From positions 1-64,000 of the forward strand of contig CACWOS010000006.1 of the NCBI GenBank assembly GCA_902762565.1: DNA of 64,000 bases, given 5' to 3'. Shown piece after piece: positions 1 through 14,068 of the stretch; within the stretch, counting starts at the first letter, position 1; each line of letters begins with the position of its first letter. Origin of the DNA: an uncultured Prevotellaceae bacterium (lineage in GTDB: Bacteria; Bacteroidota; Bacteroidia; Bacteroidales; Bacteroidaceae). Made by a program: the position numbers and the translations under genes. The notes beneath the pieces were generated by a model that saw nothing but the letters and a program-made list of their open reading frames with translations, did no database searches and was not told the DNA's origin.

Positions 1-1
1 G

Positions 2-133
2 CCTGGTGATAACGTTGAGATCACTGTTGAGTTGATCTACGCTGTTGCTCTGAATAAGGGTCTGCGTTTCGCTATCCGTGAAGGTGGCCGTACCGTTGGT
101 TCTGGTCAGATCACTGAGGTATTCGAGGACTAA
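2..133 (+). CDS. tuf: Elongation factor Tu, C-terminal fragment
   Basis: The window opens inside this gene; only the last 43 codons and the TAA stop are present. The residues match the end of EF-Tu domain 3, including the near-universal [14 protein letters not shown] segment. EF-Tu is the GTPase that delivers aminoacyl-tRNA to the ribosome. Its position just before tRNA-Trp, secE and nusG is the conserved Bacteroidota order. The start and the GTPase domain lie outside the window. Confidence 0.97.
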   Translation, partial: PGDNVEITVELIYAVALNKGLRFAIREGGRTVGSGQITEVFED

Positions 134-145
134 TCCTCAAGAACC

Positions 146-180
146 TCTAGACCATCTAGACTATCTAGAAATACTAGATA
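146..180. repeat. CTAG array with 9-bp period, copy A (4 units)
   Basis: CTAG tetranucleotides start at 147, 156, 165 and 174, exactly 9 bp apart, with the unit consensus nCTAGAnnn. The array sits between the tuf stop and its terminator, so it is in the tuf 3' untranslated region. The same 9-bp architecture occurs before rpoB and before the sugar transporter gene. Confidence 0.9.
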
Positions 181-184
181 AACA

Positions 185-212
185 AAGCCCCCGCTTATGG
201 GTGGGGGCTTTC
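185..212 (+). terminator. Intrinsic terminator of tuf
   Basis: An 8-bp perfect stem (185-192 with 203-210, AAGCCCCC/GGGGGCTT) closes a 10-nt loop and is followed by a short T-containing run. It ends 4 bp before the tRNA-Trp gene. Confidence 0.8.
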
Positions 213-214
213 AT

Positions 215-287
215 ACGGGAATAGCTCAGTTGGTAGAGCATCGGTCTCCAAAACCGAGGGTCGTGGGTTCGAGTCCTCCTTCCCGTG
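215..287 (+). tRNA. trnW: tRNA-Trp (anticodon CCA)
   Basis: A full cloverleaf is visible: acceptor arm ACGGGAA (215-221) pairs with TTCCCGT (280-286), the anticodon stem TCGGT/ACCGA closes loop CTCCAAA, and the anticodon CCA is at 248-250. The T-arm GTGGGTTCGAGTCC is typical. G287 is the discriminator and CCA is not encoded. It lies 18 bp before the secE start; tRNA-Trp upstream of secE is a common Bacteroidota arrangement. Confidence 0.97.
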
Positions 288-305
288 CTAAATAAAGAAG
301 AAAGT

Positions 306-503
306 ATGAACATTATTAAGACATTTATCAATTATTGCAAAGCTTGCTATGACGAGTTGGCCCACAAGACAACGTGGCCTACCTACAAGGAGCTGACTCA
401 AAGTGCTGTGGTAGTACTGACAGCTTCATTGGTAATTGCAGTGGTAGTATGGCTGATGGACGTAGTGTTCAAGGCAGTCATGAGTTCGATTTATCCTAAT
501 TAA
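306..503 (+). CDS. secE: Preprotein translocase subunit SecE
   Basis: This 65-residue protein is the small SecE form with one transmembrane helix (residues about 34-58). The cytoplasmic amphipathic stretch before it carries the family motif ELxxKTTWPTYKEL. SecE clamps SecY in the inner-membrane translocon. I chose the ATG at 306; a GTG at 285 in the same frame lies inside the tRNA gene and is not credible. nusG follows after 21 bp, the usual secE-nusG pair. Confidence 0.96.
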   Translation: MNIIKTFINYCKACYDELAHKTTWPTYKELTQSAVVVLTASLVIAVVVWLMDVVFKAVMSSIYPN

Positions 504-524
504 TAAAGTAGAGATAGCAAAGAA

Positions 525-1073
525 ATGGCCGATACAACGGGAATGAAGTGGTATGTTTTGCGTGCCGTAAGTGGAAAAGAAGCAAAGGTTAAGGAGTATA
601 TCGATGCAGCTAAGAAGCTGAACGATGTGCTCGCTACTCACGTTGGTGAGGTGCTGCTGCCCACAGAAAAGTACGCTATGCTCCGTAATGGCAAACGTGT
701 CATCAAGGAGAAGCTCTTCTTGCCTGGCTATGTTTTGGTACAGGCTTCTCTCCAAGGTGAGGTAACTCACATGTTGCGCTTTATACCCAATGTATTAGGG
801 TTCTTAGGTGGCATGGATAATCCTCAGGTGGTGCGTCAGTCGGAGGTGAACAGAATTCTGGGAACAGCTGAGGAGACAACCATTGAAAATGTAGAGCTCA
901 ATATTCCTTACGAGGTCAATGAGACCGTGAAGGTTACTGATGGACCGTTCAGCGGATTCAGTGGTGTTATCGAAGAGGTGAACACTGAAAAACGTAAGCT
1001 GAAGGTAATGGTTAAGATTTTTGGTCGTAAAACCCCACTAGAGTTAGCATTTACACAAGTAGAGAAAGAATAG
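525..1073 (+). CDS. nusG: Transcription termination/antitermination factor NusG
   Basis: The 182-residue protein has the NGN domain ([20 protein letters not shown] at the start, LFLPGYVLV around residue 70) and a C-terminal KOW domain ([19 protein letters not shown], from about residue 126). NusG binds RNA polymerase and couples transcription to Rho or ribosomes. It lies between secE and rplK, as in most bacteria, and its length is normal. Confidence 0.97.
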   Translation: MADTTGMKWYVLRAVSGKEAKVKEYIDAAKKLNDVLATHVGEVLLPTEKYAMLRNGKRVIKEKLFLPGYVLVQASLQGEVTHMLRFIPNVLGFLGGMDNPQVVRQSEVNRILGTAEETTIENVELNIPYEVNETVKVTDGPFSGFSGVIEEVNTEKRKLKVMVKIFGRKTPLELAFTQVEKE

Positions 1074-1171
1074 GGCACAATTGTTACGGTGTGTCCGATT
1101 CTATATACGGTCATGAGAGGCTTCCACTCTCTGGCTTATATAACAATCACTATTAATATTAAAAAACAGAA
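1074..1171 (+). promoter_or_regulatory. Leader of the rplK-rplA genes, possible L1-binding region
   Basis: This 98-bp spacer between nusG and rplK contains a small hairpin (GAGAG 1115-1119 with CTCTC 1127-1131). In many bacteria ribosomal protein L1 represses its own operon by binding an rRNA-like structure in this leader. I see the hairpin and the position only; an L1-site fold is inference. Confidence 0.3.
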
Positions 1172-1612
1172 ATGGCTAAAGAAGTTGCTGGATTAATCAA
1201 ATTGCAGATTAAAGGTGGCGCTGCGAATCCCTCACCCCCCGTTGGACCTGCACTGGGTTCTAAGGGTATTAACATTATGGGATTCTGCAAAGAGTTCAAC
1301 GCCAGAACCCAGGATAAGGCAGGTAAGATTCTTCCTGTCGTTATCACATACTATGCTGACAAGTCATTCAGTTTTATCATTAAGACTCCTCCCGCAGCAG
1401 TACAGCTGTTGGAAGCTGCAAAGGTAAAGGGTGGTTCTGCCCAGCCTAATCGTAAGAAGGTGGCTAGCGTTACTTGGGATCAAGTTCGCGCAATCGCTGA
1501 AGATAAGATGGCTGACTTGAATTGCTTCACCGTTGAGTCTGCAATGAAACTGATTGCTGGTACAGCTCGTAGTATGGGTATCACTGTTAAAGGGGACTTC
1601 CCTGGTAAATAA
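1172..1612 (+). CDS. rplK: 50S ribosomal protein L11
   Basis: The 146-residue protein carries the L11 N-terminal pattern ([21 protein letters not shown]) with the flexible proline hinge, and the C-terminal 23S rRNA-binding domain ending in [11 protein letters not shown]11 forms the GTPase-associated centre with 23S helices 43-44 and L10. It is first in rplK-rplA-rplJ-rplL, and rplA follows after 21 bp. Confidence 0.98.
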   Translation: MAKEVAGLIKLQIKGGAANPSPPVGPALGSKGINIMGFCKEFNARTQDKAGKILPVVITYYADKSFSFIIKTPPAAVQLLEAAKVKGGSAQPNRKKVASVTWDQVRAIAEDKMADLNCFTVESAMKLIAGTARSMGITVKGDFPGK

Positions 1613-1633
1613 TAAATAACTTCAATTAGAACA

Positions 1634-2326
1634 ATGAGTAAACTGACAAAAAATCAAAAGTTGGTAGCTGATAAGGTTGAAGCAGGGAAAGCATACTCTT
1701 TACGTGAGGCCGCTGAGTTGGTGAAGGAAATTACTACCACCAAGTTTGAGGCTTCTGTAGATATCGACGTACGCTTGGGCGTAGATCCTCGTAAGGCCAA
1801 CCAGATGGTACGTGGCGTTGTGTCACTTCCCAATGGTACAGGTAAGGTTACACGAGTGCTCGCTCTCTGTACTCCCGATCAGGAAGAAGCTGCTAAGGAA
1901 GCAGGTGCCGACTATGTTGGTCTCGACGAGTATATCGACAAGATCAAGCAGGGTTGGACAGATGTTGATGTAATTATTACAATGCCCTCATGCATGGGTA
2001 AGCTGGGTCCCCTCGGGCGTGTCCTGGGTCCCCGTGGCTTGATGCCAAACCCCAAGAGCGGTACTGTAACTATGGACGTTGCTAAGGCAGTTAAGGAAGT
2101 TAAGCAGGGTAAGATTGACTTCAAGGTAGACAAGGCTGGTATTGTACATACCTCAATTGGTAAGATTACCTTTACTCCAGAGCAGATCTACGGAAATGCC
2201 AAGGAGTTCCTGCAGACCATTATTAAGCTGAAGCCGGCTGCTGCCAAGGGTACATATCTGAAGAGTATCTTTATCTCCAGCACTATGAGCGCTGGTATCA
2301 AGGTAGATCCTAAATCAGTTGAATAA
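1634..2326 (+). CDS. rplA: 50S ribosomal protein L1
   Basis: The 230-residue protein has the two-domain L1 fold signature: an N-terminal segment with [20 protein letters not shown], and the motif [20 protein letters not shown] near residue 125, which lies at the rRNA-binding face. L1 forms the mobile stalk at the ribosomal E site and commonly autoregulates its operon. Length and order are standard. Confidence 0.98.
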   Translation: MSKLTKNQKLVADKVEAGKAYSLREAAELVKEITTTKFEASVDIDVRLGVDPRKANQMVRGVVSLPNGTGKVTRVLALCTPDQEEAAKEAGADYVGLDEYIDKIKQGWTDVDVIITMPSCMGKLGPLGRVLGPRGLMPNPKSGTVTMDVAKAVKEVKQGKIDFKVDKAGIVHTSIGKITFTPEQIYGNAKEFLQTIIKLKPAAAKGTYLKSIFISSTMSAGIKVDPKSVE

Positions 2327-2345
2327 CTCGTAAAAGTTTAGTAAA

Positions 2346-2861
2346 ATGAAAAAGGAATTAAAAGATACTATCGTAGTTGAACTTGGACAGAAGCTGACCG
2401 AATATCCTCATTTTTATCTGGTAGACGTTACCGGATTGAACGCTGAGCAGACCAGTAACCTGCGTCGCAAGTGTTTCAAGAGTGAGATTAAGATGGTCGT
2501 TGTGAAGAATACGCTTCTCCACAAGGCTTTCGAGGCTTCGGAAATCGACTTCTCACCACTCTATGACAGTCTGAAGGGTAACACAGCTGTAATGTTCACA
2601 CAGCAGGCAAACGTTCCCGCCAAGCTGTTGAAAGAGTACAAGAAGGAAGGTATCCCCGCACTGAAGGCTGCTTATGCTGAGGAAGGTTTCTTCGTAGGTG
2701 CCGATAAGCTGGAAGAGCTCGTATCTATCAAGAGCAAGAACGAACTCATCGCCGATGTTGTGGCTCTTCTCCAGTCACCAGTCAAGAATGTTGTGTCTGG
2801 TCTGAACGCTGGTGGTAAGATTCACGGACTGCTGGACGCTATCGCTGAGCGTAACAAATAA
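2346..2861 (+). CDS. rplJ: 50S ribosomal protein L10
   Basis: This 171-residue protein has an N-terminal RNA-binding domain (LNAEQTSNLRRKC..., KMVVVKNTLLHKA) and a C-terminal helical extension that normally binds L7/L12 dimers. L10 is the base of the ribosomal stalk. That helix (from about residue 135) looks intact, which matters because the partner gene just downstream lacks most of its L10-binding domain. Confidence 0.97.
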   Translation: MKKELKDTIVVELGQKLTEYPHFYLVDVTGLNAEQTSNLRRKCFKSEIKMVVVKNTLLHKAFEASEIDFSPLYDSLKGNTAVMFTQQANVPAKLLKEYKKEGIPALKAAYAEEGFFVGADKLEELVSIKSKNELIADVVALLQSPVKNVVSGLNAGGKIHGLLDAIAERNK

Positions 2862-2912
2862 GCGAACAATAAGTAACATTAACATTAAAAAACAATTAAA
2901 ATTTTAAATAAA

Positions 2913-3230
2913 ATGGCAGATATTAAAGCTATTGAGTATGGAATCGAGCCCGCCGCTGCAGCTGTTGCTGTTGCTGCTGGTCCCGCTGCTGGTGGCGCTG
3001 AGGCTGCCGCTGAGGAGAAGACTTCTTTCGACGTTGTTCTGAAGGAGGTTGGTGCTGCTAAGCTGCAGGTAGTTAAGGCCGTTAAGGAAGCTTGCGGTCT
3101 GGGTTTGAAGGAAGCTAAGGATCTCGTAGATGGCGCTCCTTCTACTCTGAAGGAAGGCCTGTCTAAGGACGAGGCTGAGAACCTGAAGAAGGCTATCGAA
3201 GAGGCTGGTGCCGTAGTAGAGCTGAAGTAA
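2913..3230 (+). CDS. rplL: 50S ribosomal protein L7/L12 with truncated N-terminal domain
   Basis: The C-terminal domain is complete and canonical (EKTSFDVVL..., KVVKAVKE-type helix, [16 protein letters not shown]). The protein is only 105 residues, whereas the family is usually about 120-125. The first seven residues, MADIKAI, run straight into [16 protein letters not shown], which normally begins after about 20 more residues. The missing piece is most of the N-terminal helical domain that dimerises L7/L12 and docks it on L10. The reading frame is kept. It may be a genuine in-frame deletion or an assembly error; see findings. Confidence 0.93.
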   Translation: MADIKAIEYGIEPAAAAVAVAAGPAAGGAEAAAEEKTSFDVVLKEVGAAKLQVVKAVKEACGLGLKEAKDLVDGAPSTLKEGLSKDEAENLKKAIEEAGAVVELK

Positions 3231-3253
3231 TTCAGAATTCAACAATAACAAAG

Positions 3254-3300
3254 TGGTTGGGAGCTCTCCAGTAGAGGGTTCCCGACCATTTTCTTGTCTT
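3254..3300 (+). terminator. Attenuator-like hairpin between rplL and rpoB
   Basis: A 9-bp stem (TGGTTGGGA 3254-3262 with TCCCGACCA 3280-3288, one G-T pair) contains an inner CTCT/AGAG stem and is followed by a T-rich stretch. Bacteria often place a leaky terminator here so that L7/L12 is made in excess over RNA polymerase. Because rpoB has no obvious separate promoter, partial readthrough is the simplest reading. Confidence 0.65.
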
Positions 3301-3303
3301 TTA

Positions 3304-3357
3304 ACTAGATTTTCTAGATTCTCTAGATGATCTAGGAGTACTAGAAACTCTAGAAAA
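3304..3357. repeat. CTAG array with 9-bp period, copy B (6 units), in the rpoB leader
   Basis: CTAG starts at 3305, 3314, 3323, 3332, 3341 and 3350, each exactly 9 bp after the last. The array ends about 14 bp before the rpoB ATG, so it is the rpoB translation leader. Unit consensus is nCTAGAnnn, with one CTAGG. Confidence 0.92.
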
Positions 3358-3367
3358 ACAATAATAT

Positions 3368-7180
<3,813 letters not shown>

Positions 7181-7186
7181 AGTGAG

Positions 7187-7215
7187 TTAAGAGTTAAGAA
7201 TTAAGAATTAAGAGT
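7187..7215. repeat. Heptamer repeat in the rpoC leader
   Basis: TTAAGAR units start at 7187, 7194, 7201 and 7208, exactly 7 bp apart, filling most of the 47-bp gap between rpoB and rpoC. This parallels the 9-bp array before rpoB. Confidence 0.85.
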
Positions 7216-7227
7216 TATATATAGAAT

Positions 7228-10200
7228 ATGGCTTTCAAGAAAGATACAAAAGTAAAGACAAACTTTACCAAGATAACCATCGGACTGGCTTCGCCTGAAG
7301 AGATTCTCGATAGTTCGTATGGTGAGGTTACCAAGCCTGAGACCATCAACTACCGCACTTATAAGCCTGAGCGTGACGGTTTGTTCTGCGAGCGCATCTT
7401 TGGTCCTACCAAGGACTATGAGTGTGCCTGCGGTAAGTATAAGCGCATCCGTTACAAGGGTATCGTCTGCGACCGTTGTGGTGTTGAAGTAACTGAGAAA
7501 AAGGTACGTCGTGAGCGCACTGGTCATATCGAACTGGTTGTGCCCGTAGCACATATTTGGTACTTCCGTAGCCTGCCTAACAAGATAGGCTATCTGCTCG
7601 GTCTTCCCACCAAGAAGCTCGATGCTATCATCTATTACGAGCGTTATGTTGTTATCCAGCCAGGTGTGTTGGCTGGCAAGAAGGATGCCGAAGGTAATCC
7701 TGCTTTGGGCTCTCAGATGTACGACTTGCTGTCCGAGGAAGAGTACAATGAGATCGTAGACAACCAGCTCTCGGAGGATAACTATTATCTAGACGATAAC
7801 GATCCCAATAAGTTCATTGCTAAGATGGGTGCAGAGGCTATCTATGACCTGTTGCTCAAGCTTGACCTCGACTCTTTGTCTTATGAACTGCGTGATCGTG
7901 CCAACAGTGATTCTTCTGTTCAGCGTAAAAACGAGGCTTTGAAGCGTCTGCAGGTTGTTGAAGCTTTCCGTTCAAGTGTAGAGAAAGGTGTCAATCGTCC
8001 AGAGTGGATGATTATGAAGATTATTCCTGTTACTCCTCCAGAGTTGCGTCCTCTGGTTCCTCTGGATGGTGGTCGCTTCGCAACATCAGACTTGAACGAT
8101 CTTTATCGTCGTGTCATCATTCGTAACAACCGTTTGAAGCGCCTGATGGAGATTCATGCTCCTGAAGTCATCCTGCGTAATGAGAAGCGCATGCTGCAGG
8201 AGGCTGTCGACTCATTGTTCGACAACAGCCGTAAGTCAAGCGCTGTAAAGAGCGACTCGAATCGTCCTCTGAAGTCACTGTCTGACTCTCTGAAGGGTAA
8301 GCAGGGTCGTTTCCGTCAGAACTTGCTCGGTAAACGTGTGGACTACTCAGCCCGTTCGGTTATTGTTGTAGGTCCTGAGTTGAAGATGGGTGAGTGCGGT
8401 CTGCCTAAGTTGATGGCTGCCGAACTCTACAAACCATTTATCATCCGTAAGCTCATCGAGCGTGGCATCGTGAAGACTGTGAAGTCGGCTAAGAAGATTG
8501 TCGACCGTCGCGAGCCCGTTATCTGGGATATTCTGGAGAACGTGATGAAGGGTCACCCCGTTCTGTTGAACCGTGCACCAACACTGCACCGTCTGGGTAT
8601 TCAGGCCTTCCAGCCTAAGCTCATCGAGGGTAAGGCTATCCAGCTGCACCCACTGGCTTGTACTGCATTCAACGCCGACTTCGACGGTGACCAAATGGCT
8701 GTCCACCTCCCACTGTCTAACGAAGCTATTCTGGAGGCTCAGATTCTGATGCTCCAGAGCCACAATATTCTGAATCCTGCCAATGGTGCTCCTATCACCG
8801 TTCCTTCACAGGATATGGTGCTCGGATTGTACTATATCTCTAAGATTCGTCCAGGTGCCAAGGGTGAGGGCCTGACCTTCTACGGTCCTGAGGAGGCAAT
8901 CATTGCTCACAATGAGGGCAAGTGTGACCTGCACGCACAGGTGAAGGTGATGGTTGATGACATCGTCGACGGCAAGCCTTGCAAGCACATGGTTGAGACC
9001 TCTGTAGGTCGTGTCATCGTGAATGGTATTATTCCTAAGGAAGTTGGCTATGTCAACAAGATCGTGTCTAAGAAGAGTCTGCGCGACATCATTGCCGATG
9101 TAATCAAGAACGTAGGTTTCGCTGAGGCTTGTGAGTTCCTCGATGGTATTAAGAATCTTGGCTATCGCATGGCATACGAAGCAGGTCTGTCGTTCAACCT
9201 CGATGACATCATTATCCCTGAGTCTAAGAAGGATTTAATTGAGAAGGGTAATGCCGAGGTACAGCAGATTACTGAGAACTATAACATGGGTTTCATTACC
9301 GATAATGAGCGTTACAATCAGGTTATCGATACATGGACACACGTCAACAACGACCTTGGTAACGTGCTGATGAAGGAGATGACGGAGGCTGATCAGGGCT
9401 TCAATGCCGTATTCATGATGCTTGACTCTGGTGCCCGTGGTAGTAAGGACCAGATTCGTCAGCTCTCTGGTATGCGTGGTCTGATGGCCAAGCCCCAGAA
9501 GGCAGGTGCCGAGGGTGCTCAGATTATTGAGAACCCCATTTTGTCAAACTTCAAGGAAGGTATGTCGGTGCTGGAGTACTTCATCTCTACGCACGGTGCC
9601 CGTAAGGGTCTTGCTGATACGGCCATGAAGACGGCTGACGCCGGTTATCTGACTCGTCGTCTGGTTGACGTATCTCATGACGTGATTATTAATGAGGAAG
9701 ACTGTGGTACACTGCGTGGCTTGGTTTGCACTGCTCTGAAGAATGGTGATGAAGTTATCTCTACACTGTACGAGCGCATTTTGGGCCGTGTATCAGTTCA
9801 TGATATCATCCATCCTTCTACTGGTCAACTCATCGTGGCTGCTGGTGAGGAGATTACCGAGCCTATCGCACAGGCTATCGAAGACTCTCCTATCGAGAGT
9901 GTTGAGATTCGTTCAGTGCTCACTTGTGAGTCGAAGCATGGTGTCTGCATGAAGTGTTACGGTCGTAACCTCGCCACCCGTAAGATGGTTCAGAAGGGTG
10001 AGGCTGTTGGTGTGATTGCCGCTCAGGCTATCGGTGAGCCGGGTACTCAGCTGACACTGCGTACGTTCCACGCCGGTGGTGTGGCTGCTAACGCAGCAGC
10101 AAATGCCAGCATCGTGGCTAAGAACGACTCGAAGATTGAACTTGAAGAGGTTCGTACTGTTCCGTTCGATGAGGATGGTCGTGATTGCGAGATGGTTGTA

Positions 10201-11556
10201 AGCCGTCTGGGTGAACTCCGCTTTGTCGACGTCAACACAAAGATTGTGCTGTCTACAGTCAACGTTCCTTATGGTTCGTCACTTTACTTCAAGAATGGCG
10301 ACGTGGTGAAAAAGGGCGACAAGATTGCTCAGTGGGATCCCTTCAATGCCGTCATCGTTACTGAGTATGCTGGTACGCTGAAGTTCCACGATGTCATCGA
10401 AGGTGTCACCTTCCGTGCTGAGACCGACGAAACCACAGGCTTGACTGAAAAGATTGTCACTGAGTCACGCGATAAGCTGAAGGTTCCTACCTGCGATGTG
10501 ATTGACGCTAATGGTGAGGTTATCGGTACATACAACTTCCCTGTAGGTGGCCACGTCGTTGTTGAGGATGGCCAGACAGTCAAGACTGGTGAGACCCTCG
10601 TGAAGATTCCTCGTGCTGCAGCCAAGGGTGGTGATATCACTGGTGGTCTGCCTCGTGTCACTGAGCTCTTTGAGGCTCGTAATCCATCGAACCCCGCTAT
10701 CGTATCTGAAATCGACGGTGAGGTCACTATGGGTAAGGTAAAACGTGGTAACCGTGAAATTATCGTTACCTCTAAGACAGGTGAGCAGCGCAAGTACCTT
10801 GTATCGCTCTCGAAGCAGATTCTGGTACAGGAACACGACGCCGTGCGTGCCGGTACACCACTCTCTGACGGTGTCATCACACCAGCCGACATCCTTGCCA
10901 TCAAGGGTCCCACGGCTGTACAGGAGTACATCGTCAACGAGGTACAGGATGTGTATCGTCTGCAGGGTGTGAAGATTAACGACAAGCACTTTGAGATTAT
11001 CGTTCGTCAGATGATGCGTAAGGTACAGATCAACGATCCGGGCGACACCATTTTCCTCGAGCAGGAAATTGTTGATAAGCTTGACTTCGCTGAGGAGAAC
11101 GATCGTATCTGGGGTAAGAAGGTGGTTACCGATGCTGGTGACTCTGAGAACTTACAGAAGGGTCAGATTGTGACAGCTCGTCGTCTGCGTGACGAGAATT
11201 CCAGCCTGAAGCGTCGAGACATGAAGCTCGTTCAGGTTCGTGATGCCGTGCCTGCTACGTCTACTCAGATTCTGCAGGGTATTACCCGTGCAGCTCTTCA
11301 GACCAAGTCGTTCATGTCGGCTGCATCGTTCCAGGAGACCACGAAGGTGCTCAACGAGGCTGCTATCCGCGGTAAGAGCGACAACTTGGAAGGCATGAAG
11401 GAGAACGTGATTGCCGGTCACCTCATTCCTGCTGGAACAGGTCTCCGTGAGTTCGACAAGATTATCGTCGGCTCTAAGGAAGAATACGAGCGTATGCAGG
11501 CTAATAAGAAGAACGTCCTCGACTTTGCTGAGGAACCTGTTCTTGATGAGCGTTAA
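7228..11556 (+). CDS. rpoC: DNA-directed RNA polymerase subunit beta prime
   Basis: The 1442-residue protein contains the N-terminal zinc site (CACGKYK...CDRCG, about residues 67-90), the catalytic magnesium motif [10 protein letters not shown] near residue 481, and a second zinc cluster ([11 protein letters not shown], about 900). It forms the active centre of RNA polymerase with RpoB. It is the last gene of the block and is followed by a terminator. Confidence 0.99.
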   Translation: MAFKKDTKVKTNFTKITIGLASPEEILDSSYGEVTKPETINYRTYKPERDGLFCERIFGPTKDYECACGKYKRIRYKGIVCDRCGVEVTEKKVRRERTGHIELVVPVAHIWYFRSLPNKIGYLLGLPTKKLDAIIYYERYVVIQPGVLAGKKDAEGNPALGSQMYDLLSEEEYNEIVDNQLSEDNYYLDDNDPNKFIAKMGAEAIYDLLLKLDLDSLSYELRDRANSDSSVQRKNEALKRLQVVEAFRSSVEKGVNRPEWMIMKIIPVTPPELRPLVPLDGGRFATSDLNDLYRRVIIRNNRLKRLMEIHAPEVILRNEKRMLQEAVDSLFDNSRKSSAVKSDSNRPLKSLSDSLKGKQGRFRQNLLGKRVDYSARSVIVVGPELKMGECGLPKLMAAELYKPFIIRKLIERGIVKTVKSAKKIVDRREPVIWDILENVMKGHPVLLNRAPTLHRLGIQAFQPKLIEGKAIQLHPLACTAFNADFDGDQMAVHLPLSNEAILEAQILMLQSHNILNPANGAPITVPSQDMVLGLYYISKIRPGAKGEGLTFYGPEEAIIAHNEGKCDLHAQVKVMVDDIVDGKPCKHMVETSVGRVIVNGIIPKEVGYVNKIVSKKSLRDIIADVIKNVGFAEACEFLDGIKNLGYRMAYEAGLSFNLDDIIIPESKKDLIEKGNAEVQQITENYNMGFITDNERYNQVIDTWTHVNNDLGNVLMKEMTEADQGFNAVFMMLDSGARGSKDQIRQLSGMRGLMAKPQKAGAEGAQIIENPILSNFKEGMSVLEYFISTHGARKGLADTAMKTADAGYLTRRLVDVSHDVIINEEDCGTLRGLVCTALKNGDEVISTLYERILGRVSVHDIIHPSTGQLIVAAGEEITEPIAQAIEDSPIESVEIRSVLTCESKHGVCMKCYGRNLATRKMVQKGEAVGVIAAQAIGEPGTQLTLRTFHAGGVAANAAANASIVAKNDSKIELEEVRTVPFDEDGRDCEMVVSRLGELRFVDVNTKIVLSTVNVPYGSSLYFKNGDVVKKGDKIAQWDPFNAVIVTEYAGTLKFHDVIEGVTFRAETDETTGLTEKIVTESRDKLKVPTCDVIDANGEVIGTYNFPVGGHVVVEDGQTVKTGETLVKIPRAAAKGGDITGGLPRVTELFEARNPSNPAIVSEIDGEVTMGKVKRGNREIIVTSKTGEQRKYLVSLSKQILVQEHDAVRAGTPLSDGVITPADILAIKGPTAVQEYIVNEVQDVYRLQGVKINDKHFEIIVRQMMRKVQINDPGDTIFLEQEIVDKLDFAEENDRIWGKKVVTDAGDSENLQKGQIVTARRLRDENSSLKRRDMKLVQVRDAVPATSTQILQGITRAALQTKSFMSAASFQETTKVLNEAAIRGKSDNLEGMKENVIAGHLIPAGTGLREFDKIIVGSKEEYERMQANKKNVLDFAEEPVLDER

Positions 11557-11580
11557 GCAATTGTAAATACTAATGATATT

Positions 11581-11626
11581 GAGAGGACATGTTCTCGCCT
11601 GCAATGGTGAATATGTCCTCTCTTTC
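11581..11626 (+). terminator. Terminator after rpoC
   Basis: GAGAGGACAT (11581-11590) pairs with ATGTCCTCTC (11613-11622), followed by TTTCT. The loop can form a further small stem. It lies 25 bp after the rpoC stop. Confidence 0.75.
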
Positions 11627-11644
11627 TATTAAAACAATATTCAT

Positions 11645-13402
11645 ATGAAAAAACTCTTAATCCTTGCTATTATTGCCATGTCATCGCTGGACGTTTCTGC
11701 CTATCAGTTGAAGCGTGTGAGTGTCCATGATCCTAGCATTGTGTGGGAACCAACGTCCCAGACTTACTATATCTTCGGTTCTCATCGTGCCAGTGCCAAG
11801 AGTAAGGACTTGATGAGTTGGACTTCGTTTACAGCACCTTGGCAGACGGCTACTAGCAACAATGCGTCTAATGCCTCTGCTTTTACTACACCACAGGTAA
11901 CTAAGGTCAGGAAAGGTGGAGTTGAAGTCGATCTCCCGATTTTCAATGCTGTTGCTTGGTCTGCACGTGGTGGCAATGGCTACAATGTCAATGGGAATAT
12001 GTGGGCACCTGATGTCATTTGGAACAAGGTGATGCAGAAGTGGTGCATGTACCTTAGTATCAATGGCAATGATTGGTACAGCAGTATCATTATGCTTACG
12101 GCCGACAATATAGAAGGTCCCTATCGCTATCAAGCCCCTGTTGTCATCAGTGGATTCAAGAAAGGTACTGAGTATAAGAATACCGATTTAGAGTTGGTGA
12201 TTGGTACGCAGAGTACGTTACCCAATCGCTATGCTGAACCCTGGGCTTCTACTGGAAAGGCTAGTATGCCAAACAATATAGACCCCTGTGTGTTTTATGA
12301 CGAAGAGGGTAATCTCTGGATGAGTTACGGTTCGTGGAGTGGGGGCATCTTTATGTTGGAATTGGATGAGACGACAGGTTTGCGAGACTATGATGTTACT
12401 TATCCATTGTCAACCAACAGCGATCCCTATTTTGGCAAACGTATTGCTGGCGGATACTATGTCAGTGGCGAGGCTTCTTATATTGAGTATATTGGTGGCT
12501 ACTATTACCTGTTTGTGAGCTATGGTGGACTAGCAGCTGGTGGCAATCCTGACGATTATAATAATGGTGGCTACCAGATGCGCGTGTTCCGTTCTGATAA
12601 GCCAGACGGGCCCTACAAGGATGCCAGAGGTAATAATGCTGTATATTCATCGTTTACGGTGAATTTTGGCACCAGTGATACAAGCAATCGTGGCATTAAC
12701 ATCTTCGGAGCCTATGGTGAGTGGGGCAATCAGGCAAATGGTAACTATGGTGAGCGTTCGCAAGGACATAACAGTATTATTGCTGCAGAGGACGGTCGCA
12801 CGTATCTAGTCTATCATACACGTTTTCAGAACGCTGGTGAAAGTCATCAGGTGCGTGTCCATCAGGTATTCCAGAATGCGAAAGGATGGCTGGTGGTTGC
12901 GCCTTTCGAGTATACTGGTGAGACGGTGACGAGTGCTGATGTCACTAACAGTCAGCAGGTGTCCACCAATCGTATCGCAGGCACTTATCAATTATTGATT
13001 CATCGCTATAAACTTGATCATACAAAGAAGGAACAGGCAACACCCGTAGAGATTCAATTGAATGCCGACGGCACTATCAGTGGTGCCTTGTCTGGCAACT
13101 GGACTATCCATGAGGGTACCTCTTATATTGATATCAAGTTGGGAAGCGTTACCTATCAAGGTGTGATGGTTGAACAAACACTGGAACCGACCACCACGAC
13201 AACGATAGCCTTTACTGCCGTGTCGACTTCTGGTGTCAGCGTGTGGGGTTATCAGACGGCAAAGGCATCAGCAATTCATAAGATGAATGCTGATGCCTTG
13301 AATATTGAGACGCCTGTTTATGACTTGTCGGGGCGTTATGTCAGTAGCATCAACCGAAGGGGTATTTATATCCAAAAGGGCCGAAAATTGCTGACTCGAT
13401 AA
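11645..13402 (+). CDS. Secreted GH43 family glycoside hydrolase (arabinanase-like) with T9SS-type tail
   Basis: This 585-residue protein starts with a signal peptide (about 19 residues, ending VSA). A five-bladed propeller GH43 domain follows, with the HDPSIV catalytic-base motif near residue 28, a second DPCVFYDEEG motif near 212, and SGEASY near 275 as the likely general-acid region. Closest in feel are endo-1,5-alpha-L-arabinanases, which cut pectic arabinan. A beta-sandwich region lies after about residue 440. The last 25 residues (YDLSGRY...RRGIYIQKGRKLL) match the T9SS sorting tail style. It stands alone after the rpoC terminator; substrate is inference. Confidence 0.85.
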   Translation: MKKLLILAIIAMSSLDVSAYQLKRVSVHDPSIVWEPTSQTYYIFGSHRASAKSKDLMSWTSFTAPWQTATSNNASNASAFTTPQVTKVRKGGVEVDLPIFNAVAWSARGGNGYNVNGNMWAPDVIWNKVMQKWCMYLSINGNDWYSSIIMLTADNIEGPYRYQAPVVISGFKKGTEYKNTDLELVIGTQSTLPNRYAEPWASTGKASMPNNIDPCVFYDEEGNLWMSYGSWSGGIFMLELDETTGLRDYDVTYPLSTNSDPYFGKRIAGGYYVSGEASYIEYIGGYYYLFVSYGGLAAGGNPDDYNNGGYQMRVFRSDKPDGPYKDARGNNAVYSSFTVNFGTSDTSNRGINIFGAYGEWGNQANGNYGERSQGHNSIIAAEDGRTYLVYHTRFQNAGESHQVRVHQVFQNAKGWLVVAPFEYTGETVTSADVTNSQQVSTNRIAGTYQLLIHRYKLDHTKKEQATPVEIQLNADGTISGALSGNWTIHEGTSYIDIKLGSVTYQGVMVEQTLEPTTTTTIAFTAVSTSGVSVWGYQTAKASAIHKMNADALNIETPVYDLSGRYVSSINRRGIYIQKGRKLLTR

Positions 13403-13951
13403 CTAAATAGTGTCGCAAATCTTCTCGTTAGAGAATCGGCACTCCGGATTCTCTTCCATGAATGTCTTGGCATAGGCCACGTAGTGCTCAGCGTTATCCG
13501 TCTGACCAGGGCGCGTGGGCTTGATATACTTAGCAGGTACACCGCCCCATATCTCGCCAGCCCCCACTTTTGTATTTTGCAGTACCAAAGCGCCAGCCGC
13601 TACGATAGCCCCTTCGCCAATCTCACAACCGTCGAGTAGGGTAGCACCCATGCCGATGAGTGCATGGTCGTGGATGGTGCAGGCATGCACTGTGACGTTG
13701 TGGCCGATGGTAACATAGTTGCCGATGTGCGTTGGGCCAGTTTCGTGGGTAACGTGGACGCATGAACCATCCTGTACGTTCGAACAGTTGCCGATGGTGA
13801 TAGGCGCTACGTCACCGCGTACCACAGCATTAAACCAGATGGAGCAGTTATCGCCCATCTTCACGTCGCCCACAATGGTAGCGTTCTCGCTGAAGTAGCA
13901 GTCTTTACCCCATTGGGGCTTCAATCCTTTATAACTCTTTATCAATGCCAT
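13403..13951 (-). CDS. Gamma-carbonic-anhydrase/hexapeptide-repeat family protein
   Basis: The 182-residue protein is a left-handed beta-helix with hexapeptide repeats (SCVHVTHE, IGHNVTVHACTIHDHALIGMGA). The histidines in these repeats correspond to the zinc ligands of gamma-class carbonic anhydrases; many relatives (YrdA/PaaY type) have weak or unknown activity. I use the ATG at 13951; a longer in-frame start at 14128 would run through the divergent promoter region and has no family match. Its stop abuts the GH43 stop tail to tail with no gap. Confidence 0.87.
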   Translation of the reverse strand: MALIKSYKGLKPQWGKDCYFSENATIVGDVKMGDNCSIWFNAVVRGDVAPITIGNCSNVQDGSCVHVTHETGPTHIGNYVTIGHNVTVHACTIHDHALIGMGATLLDGCEIGEGAIVAAGALVLQNTKVGAGEIWGGVPAKYIKPTRPGQTDNAEHYVAYAKTFMEENPECRFSNEKICDTI

Positions 13952-13975
13952 AATTCTTTTCGTGTTTATTAGTTG

Positions 13976-13983
13976 CAAAGGTA
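13976..13983 (-). promoter_or_regulatory. -7 box for the carbonic-anhydrase-like gene
   Basis: On the minus strand this reads TACCTTTG, a perfect Bacteroidota -7 box (TAnnTTTG), 24 bp before the start codon. I see no clear TTTG -33 box. Confidence 0.55.
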
Positions 13984-14068
13984 ACACTTTTCCGGATAAT
14001 TCCTCGTGTTTTTCGTGCCATTTTTCGTAATTTTGCACAGAAAACGAAAAAAGTTCGAGAAAGCGCGG

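Noticed and set aside
285-305. Upstream GTG start for secE
   Set aside because: It lies inside the tRNA-Trp gene; the ATG at 306 gives a standard SecE.
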